In this document: positions 6,225 to 9,185 of the stretch, in pieces
How positions within the stretch are numbered: position 1 is the first letter of the stretch
Layout: each line of letters begins with the position of its first letter
Assembly (NCBI GenBank): GCA_002337215.1
Contig: DDFO01000025.1
Span: forward strand, 115,177 to 124,361
Source: Phycisphaerales bacterium UBA1926
GTDB taxonomy: Bacteria > Planctomycetota > Phycisphaerae > Phycisphaerales > UBA1924
Length of the DNA: 9,185 bases
Direction of reading: 5' to 3'
Position numbers and translations under genes: made by a program
Notes under the pieces: generated by a model
The model's database searches: none
What the model saw: the letters and a program-made list of their open reading frames with translations, nothing else
Told to the model about the DNA's origin: nothing

Positions 6225-7322
6225 TCACAGCGCCGCGAGCCTTCGCGCAGTCTCCTGCTCGAGTAACGCCTCGATGATCGGCCCGAGTTCGCCCTGGTCG
6301 AGCACCGGAGTCTTCTGGAATTTTTGGCTCAGCCGCTGGTCGGCAACAATCCCGTCCTGATAGCGGTACACGCGGATCTTCTCGCTGCGTTCACCAGAAC
6401 CGATCTGGCTTTTCCGGTCGGCCGATCGCTCCGCCTCCACCTTCGCCCGCTCGATCTCGTACACCCGGGCGCTGAGCAGCCTCCGGGCCTTCTCGCGGTT
6501 CTGGGCCTGGCTCTTGGTCTCCTGCATGCGGACCTCGACGCCGGTTGGCGTGTGGAGCAGGTGGACCGCCGTCGCGACCTTGTTGACGTTCTGCCCGCCT
6601 GGCCCCTGCGCGGTCGTGATGTGCTCCTCGACGTCCTTCGACCAGTCGATGTTCACCTCGACCGCCTCGGGTTCGGGGAGCACCGCGACCGTCGCCGTGC
6701 TCGTGTGGATCCGGCCCTGGGTCTCGGTCGCGGGAACCCGTTTGACCGAGTGGACGCCCGCCTCAAACCCCAGTTCCGCCCAGACGCCATCGCCCTTCAC
6801 GTTCACCACCGCGTGCCGCACGCCCCCCACCGACGCGTCCTCGGTGAAGTCGAGCACATCCCACGCCCAGCCCTTGCTGCCCGCGTATTTCTCGTACATC
6901 GCGAGCAAGTCGCGGGCCCACAGCCCCGCCTCGTCGCCCCCGGTGCCCGCCCGCACCTCGAGCATCACCGACCCGACCCGACGCTCGTCGGACTGGACCA
7001 ACGCCGATTTGACGGCGTCGATCTCCGCCTGCGCCCGCGCTTCAAGTTCAGGGATCTCGGCCTGCGCCATCTCCGCGAGTTCCGCGTCGTCGCTCCCGTC
7101 CAGCGCGGCCTGCATCTCGGCGATCTCGCCCACGATCTCGGAGTACCGCCGGTACCCCTCCGCCGCGGGCTCCAGCGCCGAACGCTTGATCGACAGGTCT
7201 CGGACCGCGTGATGGTCCGCGAGCACCTCGGGGTCTTCGAGCCGACGAGACAAATCCGCGAACTGGTCGCGGAGCGCGTCGAGCTTGGTCGCGATGGACT
7301 CGGGCAGCGGTTCGATCGCCAT
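6225..7322 (-). CDS. prfA: Peptide chain release factor 1
   Basis: Cytosolic class I release factor that reads UAA and UAG and triggers peptide release in the ribosome; 365 residues, normal for the family. The codon-recognition motif is Pro-Ala-Thr at 197-199 within RVPATETQGRIHTSTATVAV, which marks RF1 rather than RF2 (SPF). The peptidyl-transferase motif Gly-Gly-Gln is at 242-244 in QGPGGQNVNKVATAVHL, with the methylatable Gln244. The acidic helical domain 1 occupies about 1-120, and MLEVRAGTGGDEAGLW (120-135) is the usual start of domain 2. The segment after GERSEKIR reads VYRYQDGIVADQRLSQKF, whereas RF1 usually has TYNFPQ.RVTDHR there. No prmC methyltransferase gene follows. No Shine-Dalgarno is seen at the ATG; instead a TAACCT box lies six bases upstream, so the mRNA may be leaderless. 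Confidence 0.97.
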   Translation of the reverse strand: MAIEPLPESIATKLDALRDQFADLSRRLEDPEVLADHHAVRDLSIKRSALEPAAEGYRRYSEIVGEIAEMQAALDGSDDAELAEMAQAEIPELEARAQAEIDAVKSALVQSDERRVGSVMLEVRAGTGGDEAGLWARDLLAMYEKYAGSKGWAWDVLDFTEDASVGGVRHAVVNVKGDGVWAELGFEAGVHSVKRVPATETQGRIHTSTATVAVLPEPEAVEVNIDWSKDVEEHITTAQGPGGQNVNKVATAVHLLHTPTGVEVRMQETKSQAQNREKARRLLSARVYEIERAKVEAERSADRKSQIGSGERSEKIRVYRYQDGIVADQRLSQKFQKTPVLDQGELGPIIEALLEQETARRLAAL

Positions 7323-7328
7323 GCGGAG

Positions 7329-7334
7329 AGGTTA
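7329..7334 (-). promoter_or_regulatory. Candidate -10 box for a leaderless prfA transcript
   Basis: On the minus strand TAACCT (7334-7329) is followed by six bases (CTCCGC) and then the prfA ATG. A -10 element so close would put the transcript start at or next to the A of the ATG. No ribosome binding site lies between, and the nearest GAGG starts 18 bases upstream, too far to serve. No clear -35 is seen. The same arrangement occurs at the ABC gene start (9007-9019). Confidence 0.5.
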
Positions 7335-7360
7335 GCCTCGCAACGCAGCGCAGTGCTTGA

Positions 7361-7377
7361 TCAACCGAGTCGGCTGA
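7361..7377 (-). terminator. Hairpin after the ABM-like gene stop
   Basis: In the minus-strand RNA, UCAGCCG pairs with CGGUUGA around an ACU loop: seven pairs, one of them G-U. It begins one base past the stop codon of the gene at 7379-7996. On the plus strand the G-U pair becomes an A/C mismatch, so the structure suits the minus-strand transcript specifically. No U tract follows. It lies between this gene and the prfA start signal, so it could separate the two transcripts. Confidence 0.35.
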
Positions 7378-7378
7378 G

Positions 7379-7996
7379 TCACCCCCCGAGCGCCTTGTGG
7401 TGCGGGACCTTGAACGCATCGGGAGCGAGCCGCCCGTTGACGGACGCCCCGCCCGGGAGCGGCGCGTACATCTCGATCGAGATCTGGCTGAACGGGAGCG
7501 GGCTGCCCTCGACCGCGGGCGGGCCGTTGAACGAGATCGACGCCATGACCATGATGGGCGTGTCCGGATCGGTGACGTGCTTGAGCGGCGTATCGCCTCC
7601 ACCACCCACCGCGCCCATCATCCGCTGGTGAACCGGGGCGTTGTACCACCGGACCGCGGCCTCCTTGTTCTCGAACCAGGCGACGATCGTGTTCTTGCCG
7701 CTCTGAAAATTCGCAACGTCCACGCCGAGACACCCCTCGGTCTGCTTGAGACCCGCAACGAGGAGGGCACCAAAGTCCGACATGTCAGCCCGGGCCGGTC
7801 TTTGCGCTCCGGCATCCTGCGATTGGCCGTCCTGCATCCGGCTGTCGTGCGTTTGGGCCTCGCCCGCATGGCCAGCCCCGAAGCCGGCCGTGAGCGAGAA
7901 AACGCTCGCCGCGCTGATCAGCGCAGCGCAGGCCAGAGCGATTCGGGCGCGGCGATCCCGGCGGTACAGCGCGGACGGTGTGTTCGATTCGTGCAT
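7379..7996 (-). CDS. Exported or anchored protein with a possible ABM/dimeric alpha-beta barrel domain
   Basis: 205-residue protein of unproven function. A basic N-terminus (YRRDRRAR) is followed by a hydrophobic stretch at about 18-40 (ARIALACAALISAASVFSLTAG), a signal peptide or membrane anchor. Residues 41-70 are a polar linker rich in Gln, Asp and Ala. From 72 on, DMSDFGALLVAGLKQTEGCLGVDVANFQSGKNTIVAWFENKEAAVRWYNAPVHQRMM resembles the core of dimeric alpha-beta barrel proteins such as antibiotic biosynthesis monooxygenase (ABM) domains: a 'GC.G..v' strand, then a strand and a helix carrying W.y.....H. A later strand-like block, PFSQISIEMYAPLPGGA, closes the protein. The fold call is pattern recognition, not proof. 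The ATG at 7996 is chosen because it has GGAAGGAA about seven bases upstream and precedes the signal segment; an upstream ATG at 8077 has neither. It is divergent from the esterase and upstream of prfA. Confidence 0.65.
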   Translation of the reverse strand: MHESNTPSALYRRDRRARIALACAALISAASVFSLTAGFGAGHAGEAQTHDSRMQDGQSQDAGAQRPARADMSDFGALLVAGLKQTEGCLGVDVANFQSGKNTIVAWFENKEAAVRWYNAPVHQRMMGAVGGGGDTPLKHVTDPDTPIMVMASISFNGPPAVEGSPLPFSQISIEMYAPLPGGASVNGRLAPDAFKVPHHKALGG

Positions 7997-8189
7997 GTGC
8001 GTGTTCCTTCCCTTGCGATGATCGCCACGACGGAACCCGAGGCGGCAACGGATCGTTAGGATATCGCCGGCGCGCATTTCGCCGATTACAGAGTTCAGTG
8101 CAGGCCGCCTCCAGATCCGCGACGGCCCGCCGGCTTCGGGCCAGCGATCCGAGAGTTCTCAGCAACCGTCGTTCCGAAGGAGAGAAAGC
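7997..8189. promoter_or_regulatory. Divergent promoter region, ABM-like gene / esterase gene
   Basis: TAGGATA at 8057-8063 reads as TAGGAT on the plus strand and TATCCT on the minus strand, so one 7-mer could hold overlapping -10 elements for both genes. It is 61 bases from the ABM-like start and 127 from the esterase start. No good -35 was found. In the esterase leader, GGCCCG (8124-8129) and CGGGCC (8137-8142) form a perfect six-pair hairpin with a seven-base loop. The esterase ribosome binding site is AAGGAG at 8177-8182. Confidence 0.35.
8124..8142 (+). repeat. GC hairpin in the esterase 5' leader
   Basis: GGCCCG and CGGGCC are exact inverted copies around CCGGCTT, 47 bases before the esterase start. 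It could be an mRNA leader structure or a protein-binding site. No anti-terminator or known riboswitch pattern was recognised around it. Confidence 0.3.
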
Positions 8190-8993
8190 ATGGAAGGCTG
8201 GCGTACATCGGGAGAGCTCACAAAGCGGCTCCCGCTCTGGAATGACGGACGCTCGATGGACCTCCTGCTGCCCGCCTCGTTCGATCAAGACGATCCGCCC
8301 ATGACGATCGTCTGCCTCGCGGGGGGCGGTTACACACACCGCTCGTGGCACGAGGATTCGCCGATCTCCGTCTGGTTCGCGATGAACGGCTTCCCCGCCG
8401 TGAGCGTGCCCTACACGACCTCGGTGGATGTCCCAGAAGGCGAGCCGCTCGGTGTTCGGCCCCTTCGGGACGCGTGCCGAGCGATCCGAGTCATCCGCGA
8501 CCACGCCGACCAGTTCGGGCTCTCGCCAAGCAAGGTCGCGGTGCTGGGGTTCAGCGCCGGAGGGCACCTCGCGGGCTCCGCGGCGCTGCTCCACCCCGAG
8601 TCCGACCACGGCGATGACCTCGCCGAGACATGGTCCGGTCGGCCCGATGCCGCGGCGCTGATCTACCCCGTCGTCTCGATGGTCGCGCCCTGCCATCAAG
8701 GGAGCGTCAACAACCTGCTGGGTCCGTCGGCGACCGAGACCGAGCGCGCAAGCCGATCCCTGCAGCTCCGAGTGACGCCCGACGCCCCACCACTCTTCGT
8801 GATCCATTCGCAGGACGACCAATCGGTCCCGGTCCGCGGCGCGTTCGAACTCGCGAGCGCGTACCAGGAACTCGGCCTCCCGCTCGAAGCCCACTTCTTC
8901 CCAACGGGCGGGCACGGGTACGGCCTCGCGCTCGACCGACCCCGACTCTCGAACTGGTCCGGCCTTTTGTTGAACTGGCTCCGGGGCCTCTGA
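8190..8993 (+). CDS. Alpha/beta hydrolase, acetyl-esterase / xylan-esterase-like
   Basis: 267-residue serine hydrolase of the BD-FAE/acetyl-esterase type, with no signal peptide and so probably cytosolic. The oxyanion strand reads IVCLAGGGYTHRSWHEDSPISVWFAMNGF (40-68). This matches the 'PGGGY..l...E...va..l...Gf' subgroup often annotated as xylanase- or acetylxylan-esterase-related, with Ala in place of the more common Pro or His before GGG. PLRDACRAIRVIRDHADQFGLSPSKVAVLGFSAGGHLAGS (91-130) carries nucleophile Ser122 in GFSAGGH. HSQDDQSVP supplies Asp210 and GGHGYGL supplies His242, completing the triad. Length and motif spacing are normal. The ATG has AAGGAG seven bases upstream. Family knowledge suggests deacetylation of sugars or short esters; the exact substrate is unknown. 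The ABC ATPase gene starts 25 bases downstream on the same strand. Confidence 0.85.
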   Translation: MEGWRTSGELTKRLPLWNDGRSMDLLLPASFDQDDPPMTIVCLAGGGYTHRSWHEDSPISVWFAMNGFPAVSVPYTTSVDVPEGEPLGVRPLRDACRAIRVIRDHADQFGLSPSKVAVLGFSAGGHLAGSAALLHPESDHGDDLAETWSGRPDAAALIYPVVSMVAPCHQGSVNNLLGPSATETERASRSLQLRVTPDAPPLFVIHSQDDQSVPVRGAFELASAYQELGLPLEAHFFPTGGHGYGLALDRPRLSNWSGLLLNWLRGL

Positions 8994-9006
8994 ATCAACG
9001 AACGGC

Positions 9007-9012
9007 TACCCT
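9007..9012 (+). promoter_or_regulatory. Candidate -10 box for a leaderless ABC-gene transcript
   Basis: TACCCT is followed by six bases (GCCCCC) and the GTG start at 9019. There is no purine-rich ribosome binding site between the esterase stop and this start. The spacing matches that at prfA exactly. A clear -35 was not found. Confidence 0.45.
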
Positions 9013-9018
9013 GCCCCC

Positions 9019-9185
9019 GTGAACACCGAACCCGCGATCTCACTCAACGCCGTGCGAAAAACCTTCGGGAAGAAGGTCGCCGTGCAGGGCATCGACCTCA
9101 ACGTCCCGGTCGGCGAACTCGTCGGCTTCATCGGCCCCAACGGTGCCGGCAAAACCACGACGATCCGCATGATCATGTCGATCCT
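9019..9185 (+). CDS. ABC transporter ATP-binding protein, N-terminal fragment (3' end outside window)
   Basis: The first 55 codons of an ABC-type ATPase, which couples ATP hydrolysis to transport across the inner membrane. The N-terminus AISLNAVRKTFGKKVAVQGIDLNVPVGELVGFIGPNGAGKTTTIRMIM is typical. Residues 16-23 form the region of the aromatic A-loop (here Phe16), and GPNGAGKT (39-46) is the Walker A motif with Lys45. The style, with TTTIRM after Walker A, resembles the ABC-2/drug- or polysaccharide-export ATPases, but the fragment is too short to decide. GTG at 9019 is chosen because it is the first start in frame that gives the family's usual short lead before the first strand, and a TAnnnT box sits at a fixed distance from it. 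No open partner permease is visible inside the window. Confidence 0.92.
   Translation, partial: MNTEPAISLNAVRKTFGKKVAVQGIDLNVPVGELVGFIGPNGAGKTTTIRMIMSI

Noticed and set aside
5326..6360. 344-codon plus-strand open frame opposite the phosphatase-fold gene
   Set aside because: All catalytic motifs are on the minus strand; the plus-strand product is low in structure and Arg/Gly-rich.
6324..7631. 435-codon plus-strand open frame opposite prfA, longer than prfA itself
   Set aside because: Release factor motifs on the minus strand are decisive. The frame is a mirror of GC-rich third-position bias.
7785..8915. 376-codon minus-strand open frame opposite the esterase
   Set aside because: It covers the divergent promoter gap and two supported genes, and shows no family motif.
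1..9185. Defence system, toxin-antitoxin pair, phage or transposon module
   Set aside because: Every sizeable gene has another clear assignment. No transposase, integrase, nuclease-helicase pair, small toxin-like gene pair, terminal repeats or spacer array was seen.

Overview
The window reads as an ordinary, gene-dense stretch of a GC-rich bacterial chromosome, most likely a planctomycete of the Phycisphaerae type. Three things point there. One is a prepilin-like protein with a type IV pilin N-terminus and a late DG signature, a family greatly expanded in Planctomycetota. The second is a secreted protein ending in the paired 'GVLDL..DI..FV..F' repeats of the GC-type dockerin tail, flanked by cysteines. 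The third is a set of secreted hydrolases beside core translation and RNA-decay genes. No mobile element, CRISPR array, tRNA or rRNA was seen.

Layout: (1) 1-432 (+) is the 3' end of rny (RNase Y), converging on (2) 458-1009 (-), a maltose O-acetyltransferase-like maa. (3) 1143-2078 (+) is a membrane-anchored alpha/beta hydrolase, divergent from maa across 133 bp carrying two perfect inverted repeats. (4) 2330-3343 (-) is a pilin-like (pseudopilin) protein, divergent from (5) 3529-5289 (+), a large exported protein with a concanavalin A/LamG-like region and a GC-type dockerin tail. (6) 5308-6156 (-) is an exported endonuclease/exonuclease/phosphatase-fold hydrolase, downstream of (7) 6225-7322 (-) prfA (release factor 1). 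(8) 7379-7996 (-) is an exported or anchored protein that looks like an ABM/dimeric alpha-beta barrel protein, divergent from (9) 8190-8993 (+), an acetyl-esterase-like hydrolase. (10) 9019-9185 (+) is the first 55 codons of an ABC transporter ATPase.

Function: the genes do not form one obvious pathway. rny and prfA are housekeeping. Most others are envelope or exported proteins: hydrolase, pseudopilin, lectin-like dockerin protein, phosphatase-fold enzyme and ABM-like protein. Together with the acyl-transfer and ester-cleaving enzymes, they suit an organism that handles polysaccharides or esters at its surface. That link is inference.

The most interesting signals are regulatory. prfA and the ABC gene both lack a Shine-Dalgarno and instead have a TAnnnT box exactly six bases before the start codon, suggesting leaderless transcripts. 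Two of the three divergent gaps contain a TAnnATA 7-mer that can be read as a -10 element on both strands. The 18-base gap between two convergent genes is almost entirely a perfect 16-bp palindrome. I found no convincing new multi-gene system.
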